A stretch of DNA of 64,000 bases from Rhea pennata (Eukaryota > Chordata > Aves > Rheiformes > Rheidae): NCBI RefSeq assembly GCF_028389875.1, contig NC_084671.1, positions 5,967,001 through 6,031,000 of the forward strand, in the 5' to 3' direction. How positions within the stretch are numbered: the stretch's first letter is position 1; each line of letters starts with the position of its first letter. This document shows, piece by piece, positions 47,331-58,760 of the stretch. The notes beneath the pieces are model-generated. The model had not been told where the DNA came from. It searched no databases and was given only the letters and a program-made list of their open reading frames with translations. The translations under genes and the position numbers were made by a program.

Positions 47331-48383
47331 AAGTTCTTGCGATACCTTATTGCAATAAAGCAGTAACAACAGGGCGGTTCAATGTATTAACGAACTCTGG
47401 TTATATGAGATCTCTCTCCTCTTTCCGCTCCGCGGGTTACAAGGAACTGACTGTAACGATACGCCTCGTTCTCACTTGAGTCCATAATCCTCAGCGTATA
47501 CCTACCGCATTCGGGGACGGGTGCGGTTTACACGAACTTGCTCTCCTCTGGCGCGAGGCTTGTGCGCCGCGTCTTGCTCCAGACCGTGATGGACAAAAAG
47601 GCTCCCACGGCAAGCTGCGAAGCAGTCCTGAGCTGCGCCAACGTTTGAGGAGCAAATTAAGGGGCAAGGCTGAAATTTAGTGTTTCCCTTCAAGTTGCGA
47701 CTAACTATCGTATAGCTCTTTTTTTTTTCTTTGAAAAATATATATAACTTCACATCTCGTTATTTTTTCTTAAGGTTAGCCTTGCTTATTGACTCATTGC
47801 CATTTGTCTTTTACAGTCACGCGTATTTTTCAAATCAATATTTACAACCCACACTGGTTAAATTTAATGTAATCTTTCTATTCTAAATTGAACTCTTGCA
47901 AACAGCCCTTTAAAGGAAAAATATTGTTTGTCGAGTATCTGTATGGTGATCACTGAAAAACAAGGAGTCTTTGTTTCATAAACTGAAGAGCTATACAGCC
48001 ATCCACTCCGCGCTCTCCTCATACTCATGTTATTGTGTGTGACAGTGAAACGTAAAAAACTTCTGTCTCATCAGATATGAATAATATGATTTTCCTGGAC
48101 AATGGTTCCATCAGGAACTGTGAATTATTGCCACCAAATACTTAGTATGCAAATAAAACCATGAAGAGGTAACTGCAATGCAACATGCTGCATGAAGACA
48201 TTTGTTTAACAAATGATTGTTTCGGCCAATGCTTAAATAATTTGACTGCAATAACTTGCTTTAATACAGGGCGAAATTTACTGTAACTGAATAAAAATGC
48301 TTGATCTTGTCCTGCAAACCCAACTGCCAGGAAGATGGCACTGAGGAAGAAAATCCAATACCAGAAATACCATATTGCAGGAG

Positions 48384-48419
48384 ATATATACACATACGTG
48401 TGTGTGTGTATATATATAT
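48384..48419 (+). repeat. TA/CA-TG/TA microsatellite, partly palindromic
   Basis: TATATACACATACG followed by TG units and then TA units. The halves are partly self-complementary. This is a compound dinucleotide repeat. Confidence 0.85.
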
Positions 48420-50284
48420 TTGTGAGAACGTCCTGGGTTGTCTGTAGGAGCAGCGCGTGGAGTGCTCCTTAGTGCAGCACAATGTCTCGGTGACCTCATG
48501 GATCTCGTCCAGCCTCGCCAGTTCGGCGATCGGACTGTAACACACAGAGTCTCAAAGAACCACGATCCCGTTGAGGGACAATGATCTCACTGTACTAATT
48601 GTTTCAGTTTGAAACCAGCATTGCTGCAAACAATGTCAAGGGAAAATTAACTGTTATTCGTGGTGTGTAGGTAATTTCCAAATGTCTCTGTCCGGCGGTG
48701 AGTTAGGGAGAGTCCTGGGCATAACAACATTACAATCGGCATTTCAGTACTGCTGTATTAGGTTAAATTAAAATTATGTTCCTGACATAGCTGCTGCCCA
48801 ACTAGATATGAATCATCAGTATAAAAACAATTTCCTGATTATCTTTCCATTGCAAGCTAATGCAATAAATTCTGGAAAGCTGTAATTTTATCCTGGTTTA
48901 TTTCCATGTCCTCTCCAGAGACCTGCTCTGCTCTCCACTGAGGTTGTTTCTGATGTGACCTCTGGGAGGTGGTAACGGTAGTGTTGTGTGTATGAGTTAA
49001 TAGTTAGCTCCTTTCCCCAATTCCGGCTGGTCTATAGCTTAGGTCTGTATAAAATTGCATTGGTGTTTGGTGTTCTCCTGCCCTCTAGCAAAGCAGATCG
49101 TCTAACAGTAGAATTGATCTTCGTGATGAGTAATGGGAATATTTTTGTAGCTGACTAACTATATCATAACATAGTCATTTATAGGTAGTTTATGTAAAAT
49201 AGATAAAAACAGTATGTGGAATAATGAGGAGATTCTTTTAGATTGTGCCTGCAGAGAATCTGTGTTTATTTCTATTTATTTCTGTACCTGTAAACATTGG
49301 TAAGCTTTAACAGAATTCTTGAAAAAGCTAATCCATCTGCTGTTCATTGCCATCTGAAAGCAAATATGTTCACGCAGTGACTCGCACCGAGCTGAACTGA
49401 TCAGGTCCAGAGAGATGAGTTTTGCAAATAGCAAAAGGGGAAATATCCAAAGTCTGTGTTCTTCTTGGGGAAGAAAACGATGATGTACCTCCAACCTTGT
49501 CTCACCTGTGGATGAGCTGCAGGCAAGCACAGGGTTTGTCCAGGGGTGGACAGGTGTCTCCTGCCAGGCATCGGCAGAGCCTCAGGCCTTTCTGGTGGGC
49601 TCCAGAGCCCCTGCCAGCATCCCCCAAGTGACTTGGTCACTTTGCTACTGGGAGGAAGAAAAATGTCCTGCTGGCACCAGCACCCCAAGAGGACGCATGT
49701 GAGAGCCCTCAGCTCCACTTAGTGGGCAAAGCACGAACAACGTGTTTTAGTGCTGCAGAAAACAACTGAGTGCTATTGTGGGTTAAAGAAATTCAGCCAA
49801 ATAATATGTAGAAAAAGGCTTTCTTTTGCCTTGTAAGTGTCCTGGAGCCCTGGACCCCCAAAATAGGACCTTCAGGATGCACTACTATGTAGGCTTATCT
49901 GCTGCCTCTGAGTGTTTTTGGAAATAACTGAGGGATGGCTCCATTGGAGAGCAGTCATGTTTCTGCTCAGATAGATGCTATTTAATTAACCATGGTAAGC
50001 TTTTCTAGTGTTTTCCTTTGAAGCTCCTGTAGAATAAATCCACAAGGAACCAGGAAACTCATCTACTAAGGGCAGTTTCGGCTTGGTGCCCTGAGGATTG
50101 GTGTGCACCCTGCTGTGGCCACTGCCTGCATGATGCCCTGTGCGTGGCTGTCTAGTAGGAGCAAGAAGCAGGTTCATCAAATCAGCAGGTTCTGGGCAAG
50201 GACCTGCTCCTTCATGCTGTAGGATAGGGCAGGTGGCGCCCTCCAGAAAGTCCCCAAGGTATGTGAGTGTGGGTGGGGACTACA

Positions 50285-50310
50285 TTTTTTTTTTTTTTTT
50301 TTTTTTTTTT
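50285..50310 (+). repeat. T26 homopolymer
   Basis: An uninterrupted run of about 26 T. In reverse it would be a poly(A) tail whose retroposon body would lie to the right, but I do not recognise one. Confidence 0.9.
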
Positions 50311-51304
50311 GAACAAGCATCTTTTTCAGCTCAAGATATTTCAGTAGTTCTGTTGATGGGTCAAGGATAGTTCGTTAAGTAATCTCCTCTGGTTATGCTA
50401 TGTACCTCTCACCTGAAGAGCTTATTTCGTTAGCTAGTGCTTGAATTTTTGGCATTTCATCAAAGAGAACCACGTAGTGATGTGGCTTAATTAAAAGCAT
50501 CCCCCAGTGCAGGTGCAGTTCTTCCCAGGAACACTCCTCAAGCAACAGCGCTTTGTGTCCCACCAGCTGACCTCCCTGCTCCCTTTCCTCTCCCTTCCTG
50601 GTGACCACGGACAGTTAAGCAGATGATAAAACCAATACTGCACATTTCACAGAGCCTATTGCCATTCCTCATTTTCCTGTGCTCCACAGGGCTTTGATGT
50701 CTCCCCTCAATCTTTCAAACAGTCCCTTATATGAGAAATAAAAAATTCTAGTTCCAGGATTTCAGGTTTAGTGCAATGAGAGATTGTCAGATATTGCTTT
50801 TTCTTTATTTGTTATTAGGAAAAGAAATTACAATGCAATCAGAAAAATGGAAGCACCACCATTGTGTTTGAAGGTGAAGGAAAGAGAGGATAACACTTGG
50901 TGGATTTGGGTTGCTTTCAACACAGGAAATCCAATGATACAACACAGACGTGCTATGAGATGCTAGGCCAGAGCAGTTCCCCTCCCTGTCATGACTAGCT
51001 AAAGAGGCGACAGCAGGGAACTACGCCTCTGCACCGCTGGCAAATTCAAGCAAGTAGCTTGGCACCTGTACAAGGCAGCTCTTGTTATCCTGGAGCTTCC
51101 TCCTAAACGCTGGGTACAACCAAGCTGTAGGTACATCCCTGGGAAAAAATATCTTTCACTGAAGGAGTGCTAAGCTGCAAATAGTTGGAGTATTACTACT
51201 TGCTTTTCCTCTTAGCGATGGGGCACTGTCAAAGTCAGGATCCATGGACCCACGTGTGCCCCAGAATGGCTATTTTTGTGCTCTTGTATTCTGGAGCTCG
51301 TAGT

Positions 51305-51730
51305 AGGGCCCCGGAGATGGTGAAGGGCCTGGAGCATCCCTTGTATGAGGAGAGGCTGAGAGAGCTGGGACTGTTCAGCCTGGAGAAGAGGAGGCTTTGG
51401 GGGCTCTCACCAATGTCTATAAGCATCTGATGGGGCCAGGTTTTTCTCAGTGGTGCTCAGCGACAGGACAAGAAGCAACAGGCACAAACTGAAATTCAGG
51501 AAATTCCACTCAAACACAAGAAAACGCCTCTTTACTGTGAGGGTGACTGAGCACTAGTGGTGGTTGCCCACAGAGTCTGTGGAGTCTCCATCCTTGCAGA
51601 TACGTGCAACCTAACTGGACATGGTCCTGGGCAACCTGCTTTAGATGACCTTGCTGCTGGAGCAGCAGGGTTGGACCAGGTGATCTCCAGAGGTCCCTGC
51701 CCCCCCTCCAACTTCTCAGTTATTCTGCGA
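51305..51730 (+). mobile_element. CR1 LINE, 5'-truncated 3' end
   Basis: A roughly 425-base avian CR1 3' segment. The recognisable order is GAGCATCCCTTGTATGAGGA, GAGGCTGAGAGAGCTGGGAC, TGTTCAGCCTGGAGAAGAGG, CGCCTCTTTACTGTGAGGGT and TTGGACCAGGTGATCTCCAG. It then reads AGGTCCCTGCC, CCAACTTCTCAGT and a terminal ATTCTGCGA. It covers the end of ORF2 and the 3' UTR, with frame breaks. The copy is better preserved than those in SLC7A14, so it is a younger insertion, though still inactive. Confidence 0.93.
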
Positions 51731-52500
51731 GTTTCTTCCATCAGTGGTTATAATGCACAGTGGTGCTATGATATTTTTCTGTTATACCTTTTAACACCAT
51801 GTGATGGACCTGAGAAATTCACATTAATGACATGAGGGTGGCCTCCCAAGCTGCTAGCATTCCCAAGACTTGGTGGTTTTTTTGCTTCTTCTAGTTCATT
51901 TGCTGCTACAACCCTACTAAAATCACCCTGTGAATTGCCTGAAATTGGCTCCAAAAGCAGTTTCATGTTCATGTGTCAGTGTTCTGCACGCACAGTTGGT
52001 GCCTGCTGCTGTTCCTGCTCTTTTTTTTTCCCTCCCTCTGGGATGTAACACCTCATCTTCTCTGACGATCCCTTGCTCCTTCCAGTCTCTCTATAAATAT
52101 TGGCAGTTTTCAGGATTCCTTTTCAATCGCATGCCTGAGCGATGCGTGCCGGTTTTGAAGACCTCGTGGGGGGCACTGGGAAGACTCGCTGGAGTCTGAC
52201 TTTGATGTGAATCTTCCTGCAGCTTGAATTATAAATTGCCTTCTGGCACCGTAGGCTCCATGTGCATGGTTAGCGTCTTAAATGCCTTTCCTTTTTGATA
52301 CAAACACAGGCAGCTTGGTTTGAGCTCAAAATGGAAATGCAGAGCACAACAAGGAGCACATTTCTGATTCTGCAAATCAACCAGCTAGAGACAGGAGCGA
52401 AACACATCAGCCTCCTTTCATCATGGGCCCCAATTAAAATGCAAACACAGAGCAGTGTTCGTGGCGGAAAGTGAGGGAGACTCCTAACAGCAATTTTAAT

Positions 52501-52538
52501 TGTCTTAAATGCTGCTTCTGTCTTAAATGCTACTTCTG
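52501..52538 (+). repeat. 21-base imperfect tandem duplication
   Basis: TGTCTTAAATGCTGCTTC and TGTCTTAAATGCTACTTC lie in tandem with one mismatch. This is a local duplication. Confidence 0.85.
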
Positions 52539-52899
52539 CTTGTTACCTGCTTATGCCAACGTCTACTGCAGAAAGGTTTTGTGCTGAGGGAGATTTGGGA
52601 ATTCAGATTAAGACACTGCCGTACAGTTTACATCTAGAATACGTTATTGCTCCACTGTATGTTTTAATTACTTAATACATTTAATATTTTGAGTAATAAT
52701 GTTTTTGTATTTTGAGGGTCTCCCCAAGATGCTTTCCGTTTGTCAAAAGCCTTTAGCAATCCTACGGCTTCACGCCGGGCGAGCCGTTTGAAGCCCGAGG
52801 CAGGCAGGAGGGTGAAGCACGGATGGAGATCTTGCACGGTCTGGTTCGAGCAGCTTCGTGCACCTTGTCCTGTTAGTTTACTCAATTTGCAGGCATTTA

Positions 52900-54280
52900 T
52901 TAGGAAAAAAAAATAAACGTAGGTCTTCTCCACGTCAGTGCCGTACGCTGTAACTGCACGGAGAGGTGTGCCGAGCCGGGAGCCCTCCCGGCAGACCTGG
53001 CAGCTGGCGTTCCCTCCAGGCACACCTCTCCGTAGGAGGAAGGAGCCCTTGCTTTGATCTGCACCTTCCTATTTTTCTCCTGTCTACGCAAAACGTTTCT
53101 ATGATATTTCTTGCCCTCCAGCAAACGAGCCCCAGCTGGACCTGTCTGCTCCGTGGCGGCAGAGGAAACTTTGGGTTTCCCGTTCCCCGTCTGGGTGGCT
53201 GGCTCCGCCTGCAAAATCCTTCCGGACGCTTTGTGCCCACCCCTGCTCCTGCTCGAGACAGCAGTTACCGCACCACGCTGCAGCTCAGACGGGCCGCAGC
53301 AGTGTTTTCACTCGGCGTGCGCCGAGCTCCGCTCCGCCGCGGAGCGGGACGCGGGTCTGGCAGCGAGACGTGACGCCCGCGGGGCCCGGGGAGCGGGCTG
53401 CTGCAGGCTACGCGGGCGGCCCGTCGTCGCCCGCGACGGTCACGAGGAAGGCGAACGGGAGACGGATGCCGGAGCTGGGATGTTCGTCTGGCAGGCGAAG
53501 GCGTGCGACGTTTGACGCCTCTGAGGAGCAGCCTGCGCTTGGAGCGGCTCCTTGCAGCTAATGATGTGACCGGAGTCACGCTCTGACAGAGCACGTGCAC
53601 GTAGTTAGAGGTGTCTCCTGCCTCTCCTTCTGGTTGGGATGACAGTCTCTTCTTGCACCGTTTTCCAGCATGATTTCTATGTGCATTTTAATTAATGACT
53701 GTTACAGCATGGGAAAACGTAGCCACCCCTCCGTCCCCGTGGGTGTCTGTAGCACAGACCTCCCTCGGAGGCAGAAGAGCTGCTGCACGGTCCGCAGGGC
53801 TGGTCTGCACCTAGGGCTCGGTGGGGGCATCGGATGGAGAAATCTCACTTTGCAGGCTGCAGTCCTGCCAGCAAAGGAGCCGGCCGTTTTGGCATTTGGT
53901 GCTCCAACCATTTTTGAAAATTGCAAGCAGGTTTGCGTAGCTGGCGACGGGGCAACGCGAGGGAAGAGCCGGCTGAGGCTCGCGGGCCAGCGGAGCCGCT
54001 GGGGGGCTTTGGGCCCGGGGAGCGGGGCTGTCCGCCGCCGGAGCTGAGCGGGAAGAGCTCGCCGAAAGCCGAAAACTCACCAAAACGAAAAGCGCAGCTT
54101 GGCATTGACATGAGCTGCGTGGAGTTACTGGCGATTGCAAACGCGTTGTTAAGCGGCGCTCGGGAGAAGTGTGATTTGGAGGGAAAGTCCCGGTGCCTGA
54201 TACCTAAGGAGCCCCCGTGAGCTCGCGTTGCTCTGCGGAGGGCAATGCTTGCGCCAGCAGAAAACACATTCAGCTACCTT
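52900..54280. promoter_or_regulatory. CpG-rich islet cluster
   Basis: GC-rich DNA with two CpG peaks (about 53260-53560 and 53940-54080). A minus-strand donor-like TTG|GTGAGT lies at about 54082. The open frames (up to 140 codons) are overlapping on both strands and Arg/Pro/Ala-rich, as expected from composition. No protein family is recognised. Confidence 0.35.
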
Positions 54281-57200
54281 AGTGCAGCGAGGTGGGCGTT
54301 CAGCCCGTTTCAGAGATAAAAATGCAGCAGTTCGCTTAGAGGGTATTTCTCTATTTACTGTTCTATTATTTATTGCCTCTGGGTTCGGGAATTTTCAGGT
54401 TTTGAAAACGCGAAGGATCTCATCTTGAAGATCATCCTCGTTCTTCTATCCTTAGAGCTGCACAAATATATTTACTCCTTATTTATACAGATTTTCATTA
54501 GCTTGAAAACCTGTCAAAACCATTTAGCTATGAAAAAGCACTGGGCCGGCACAGCTGCATCCAGGAGGAGGATGCGTTTAGGCCGCTAATTAGATCGTAG
54601 CAGTGTGTAACGTGTGCCTTTTCTGTGCCTGCTCCAGCGCGCGTTTTTCCAACCCGGTCTGACGCTGCGGGACTTTGCATCCCGATCGAGCCCTTGGCGC
54701 AGGCCAAGCTGCAGAGCGGTAAATCAGCAGTAGCCTTAGAAGTGAATTAAAAACTCTTTCTCCCGGCGTTTATTCATGACGTGTCTCTGTGACCCCCTTG
54801 ATTCTTTAGTACGAGCAAAGGTATCAGCCGTGCAGCTAGTGACTCTGCGTCGTTTTTCTGATTATCCTGCTTTAGTCGTTTGTTCGTTTTGCTTTCGCCG
54901 GCCAGCGCTGTCGGGGGGGCCGGAGCGTCCCCTTGGGTGCAGGGGATGGGGAGAGGCGGGCGCGCCGGGCTCAGCCCCCGGCGCTGCGATCCCAGCTCCA
55001 GCGGTGCCTCAACCAGGCCAGCAAAGGGAGGAAAAACGCCAGGCTGTATGTCATAGAGTACGGAGAAATATCTACAACCTGCTATTTATCTTAACTAGAC
55101 TTCAGTTGTTTCTTCCCCCCCCCCCCCAAAAAAAAAAAAAAAAAAAAAAAAAACCACCACCCCGTGTGCTTGGTATTTTCTTTTCCTGCTGTTCTCCCTC
55201 AAATGCTAATAAATAGCAGACAGCAGTTAAATCCTCCCCAGCCTGCAGGGTTTTCAGCTAAGGCAACATTTCTCAGCTCCTCGTGCAAGTTTCTCCCCAG
55301 CTCTTCGTGACCGTGGTTTTGGGGAAAGGCTCGGTCATATTGGGCTAGACACGAGAGGTTGATGCAGCAGCGGGGAGCTTTCAAAGAAAACGGCCAAGCT
55401 GGCGAATGGATGAGGTAGCTCCTCCAAAAAGACCTCCAAGGAGAGGTTAGAGAAGTGGAAGATAGACCATGGGCAAGGTTTGTGGGTGAAAGCCCTGCTT
55501 GTCCTGCCCCAGGTCCCATTTGCCGTCACACCCCGACTTCTCCCTCCTCTCAGCCTCTTCCCAGCCACCTGCATATTTTTTTTTTCCCAGTTTTGCACTC
55601 TCTTAATTTAGATAAAAAATAACAAAAACATAAATAAAAATCCGATGTGGTTCTTGATCATCCACCCAGGTCTGTCTCCTTTCAGCTTTCCATAGCGCAG
55701 CCAGCGAACCGGTTCGCGAAGCCGTCTCAGTCTGTCATGAGCATCTTGCATATTGCAAAGCGAAACAAAGTGCTTGCGCTTGTTTTTCTGAGACTTAAAG
55801 GAGAGGTTTTACTGGCATCAGAAGCATGACTGTGAATGGGAATCGTGTCATGAATTTTCATCCGTTTTTGGATCTTCATGTTCTCTTTCCTGGATTCATC
55901 ACTTCGCATTTGGAGCTGTAAATGTAGCGCTTCAGAAAAGAAAATGCAGCTAAAACCCAGAGCAAGCGCGTGCTCGGCGTACGTCTCCCGAGCGTGCGGT
56001 CCGTGCAAAACCTGCTGCTCTTCACCGAAGCAACAAGACGGCATCCCCGTCTTCTACGGCCCCGGCAGCACCACCCAGCGCTTTGGAAATCTGATCTATT
56101 TTCTTCCGAAAATCTGATGGCGCACTTGAAAAATATGGCTATGAATGATCTGGAAAGAAATCATCCTCGACGGTCTTATTTGCTTCCTGAAATCATTTGA
56201 AAACACCGGTTGGATAGAAACTAATTGTAACTCTAGGAGAAGAATTAATTCGTGTGTTTTCTTAAGGAGCAATAACTGGTATAAATCTTTCGAAGCTTAC
56301 GAGGAGTCGGCAGTAAAGCTTTCCCAGAGCCGCCAGCTGCGGCAGAGCTGGCGGTAATATTGCACCTTGCCTCGCCGAACGCTTCGCGTGACCGTCCACC
56401 AGGGCCAGCAGCTATGAATAAATATGGGGGAGAATTTTTTTTTTCTTTTTCCATTTAAAATATGCCTGTTCTTTACTGCTGGAGACACCCGGCGTGCGGG
56501 GCGAAGATGCTCCCGGGAGAGGTGCAGCGGGGCTGTGTGGTGCTGCAGGACCTCGGCGCTGGGCCGGGTGAACCTCGCGCCCCCGGGAAACCCCTGCACC
56601 GGGCTCCTCCTCGATTCGCAGAACGATGCGACGCGGGAGGCCGAGTTTCTTTCCTCCTGAAAAAGACAGTTTTTCATTTCACAGGAAAACGTCAGTTCCT
56701 AGAGAAAAATGTCTCTTGCTGTCTGCTGTCAATTTTCCCTTTAAAAGCTAGTTTTTAAGTCTTTGCAAGCTCTACAGGCAGGGACTTCATTTACCATTTT
56801 TGAAAGACTGGCATGGAAGTGCAATGCTAGCACAAATAAATGCGAATAATAGTATGAATTATCACGTTACTCCATTGGAGTAAAGTCCAAAAGTGCTAAA
56901 AAAATTATAATCCAAAACACAAAATGGTTTTGAATTGGTTAGAAACTTCTTTGAAGTGGTTTCAATCTTTTTTGAGGGGTATATATTTTTTTTCTACCAG
57001 AAAAACCTTGGGCAAGGATTTTTCATAAGGCTTGTCTTGCCACGTGAATTTTTTCAGCTCTCCAAATGGGAAAGTTTTGCCAGACAGGAAGATCATGTAA
57101 GTGACAGTTGAGATGGGGGTGTCTCCTTTGCCCAAGGAGATCTCCTGTTTATAGCTCCTGAAGATGACCTCAGGGGTTTCTCTCTCTGCTTCGCAGCTCG

Positions 57201-57390
57201 TGCCTTCCCTCTTGTTGACAGATGTTGGACATCTGGGGCAGCCTGGCCTCTAAACCTTACCCCAAATCCGTTCCCTCTCTGCCAAGAGAAAGGGAATTGC
57301 AGCTCATCTTTCAAGCACTTGTGAAACCACCATGTTATTCCTCCACGTTTTTGTTCAGTAAGTCCTAAAGGCACTTCCCCGGCGGCGTGA
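54281..57390. other. Intergenic region, no gene recognised
   Basis: Mixed sequence with smaller GC-rich patches at 54.88-55.02 and 56.49-56.64 kb and a C13A26 run at 55.115-55.153 kb. 56.75-57.05 kb is AT-rich. No coding exon or repeat family was recognised. Confidence 0.55.
55115..55153 (+). repeat. C13-A26 compound homopolymer
   Basis: Thirteen C followed directly by about 26 A, then ACCACC. The lengths of such tracts are often unreliable in assemblies. Confidence 0.9.
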
Positions 57391-58760
57391 AAAACCAGAC
57401 CTGGAGTCTGGCCGCTCCGCACGCAGGGTCCGTCGCCCGCCCCAACCGCATCAGCGCGGGTACCTCCGAGGCTGCGGGAGACCCCGCTTTCCGCTTACGC
57501 TGCTGGGCGCTCGCCACGTTTCTCCCCCTTCCGCTTTGCCAAGCGGCTGCAAAACAGACGACAGCAAACGCCCTTCGCCGGGGAACGATCGCCGCGGCGT
57601 CCGGGGCGCTGCTGCAGAAGGAGGGCGCGCTGCTGCTCCGTGCCCCTTCCACCCCGCGCTGCCCCGGGCCCGCCGGCTGCGCCGGGGCCCAGCGAGGCCA
57701 GCGGCAGGGCTAACCTCCTGGCGATCATTAAGATGTTTTAAATATCCAGCGAGCAACAGCTAGTGGTTTTCCTTTTTTTTTTCTTTTTTCTTTTTTTTTT
57801 TTCTCTTAGCTCCGGGGGTTTCTTGGTGCATCTCCCTCCGCTGCAGTAAGGGCAGCCCAGGCGCTGGGTTGTCTTACCTCTTTCGTGCAATTTTATTTTT
57901 TGAAAGTTTTGGCCTAAAGTAATCGTGCGGCTGCCTGTGTCGCCCCGTGCTGTCGCACGTAATGCGGATGTTGCTTGCGTCCTGGCTCTGCGTCTCGCTT
58001 TCCTGTTATTTTCATTTCATGGTTAGCTTTGCACGTGCAACGAAGTAAATCGAAGGTGAGCGAAGACACCGCGCGGTCCCCTCCGCCCGCGGGGACGCTC
58101 GCCGGAGCCTCCCCGGGCACGCGGATCCGAGCGCCGGCTCCCGCTTTTCCCGTGCATCGTCGTCCTCCCAGGTCGCGCTTTCCAGCTCGGGGTCAGGAAA
58201 AGGAGAGCAATTTCCGTGCAGGCCCGTCGATTCCCGGGTTATTTTTAATCGCGGGTCTCCCTAACCCCTGGGTTAGGGGAGAAGACCCGGCGGGGCCAAG
58301 GCGTCGGCGTGCCGTCTCCGCCGCTCCGGCGTCGCGAGCTCGAGGTCTTCGGCGGTCGAGGCCGGTCCGTGCGCCGTCCCTGGAAACCTCGTTACCCCCG
58401 GTTCCCACCCGCAGTTAATTAGGTAGCTTAAATAACTTGCTGATAATTCGGCCGAGTGTAACGTATTTATCTTTTTCGCTAAGCAAAAGCCGCGCTGCCC
58501 TGAGCCGCCGAGGGCAGACTGTCCGTCTGTCCGCGCGTCCATCCGTCCGTGCGTCTGTCCGTCGGCGCGTCCGTCCCCTGGAAGGAGGGCGCGCGCAGAG
58601 CTCCTCGCTGCGAGAAAACCGCTTGGTTTGGCTCCACCTTCCGCTGGGCTCGCAGAGCTGCTCCCGGCGCCGGCTGCCGTTTGGGGAAAGACCTGGCAGA
58701 AAAGGGGGCCGGCGAGGGCTGCGAGCGCTCGGCCGCCAGCTCCGGTGGCCTCCTGCCCCT
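57390..58760. promoter_or_regulatory. Large intergenic CpG island
   Basis: The largest CpG-rich block between the two genes, about 1.3 kb with an AT-rich, pyrimidine-rich break at 57.72-57.9 kb. A good minus-strand donor GAG|GTAAGA lies at 57878/57877, downstream (transcript sense) of CpG-dense DNA, and a plus-strand AAG|GTGAGC at about 58055. It could be the promoter of an unannotated lncRNA or a distal regulatory element. No protein frame is convincing. Confidence 0.4.
58519..58580 (+). repeat. Degenerate (CCGT/CTGT)n tetranucleotide repeat
   Basis: Irregular repeats of CCGTCTGTCCGCGCGTCCAT type with variant GCGT units over about 60 bases inside the CpG island. It is CpG-rich for a microsatellite. 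Confidence 0.8.

Larger units (their letters stand above)
47331..52890. other. Intergenic AT-rich region with one CR1 copy
   Basis: AT-rich unique sequence with short frames only. It includes a CA/TA microsatellite at 48.4 kb, a T26 run at 50.28 kb, the CR1 copy at 51.3-51.73 kb and a 21-base tandem duplication at 52.5 kb. Nothing resembling a coding exon was found. Confidence 0.6.

Noticed and set aside
12990..48160. Five ATGCAAAT/ATTTGCAT octamers (near 12994, 19284, 27755, 42515, 48149)
   Set aside because: About the number expected by chance in 64 kb of moderately AT-rich sequence, and they are not clustered.
50285..50620. Possible processed pseudogene with reversed poly(A) at the T26 run
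   Set aside because: The minus-strand frame to the right (71 codons) matches nothing recognised, and no other sign of a retrocopy was seen.
53845..54267. 140-codon minus-strand frame
   Set aside because: Overlaps other frames of equal length and resembles no protein I know. Best explained by few stops in GC-rich DNA.
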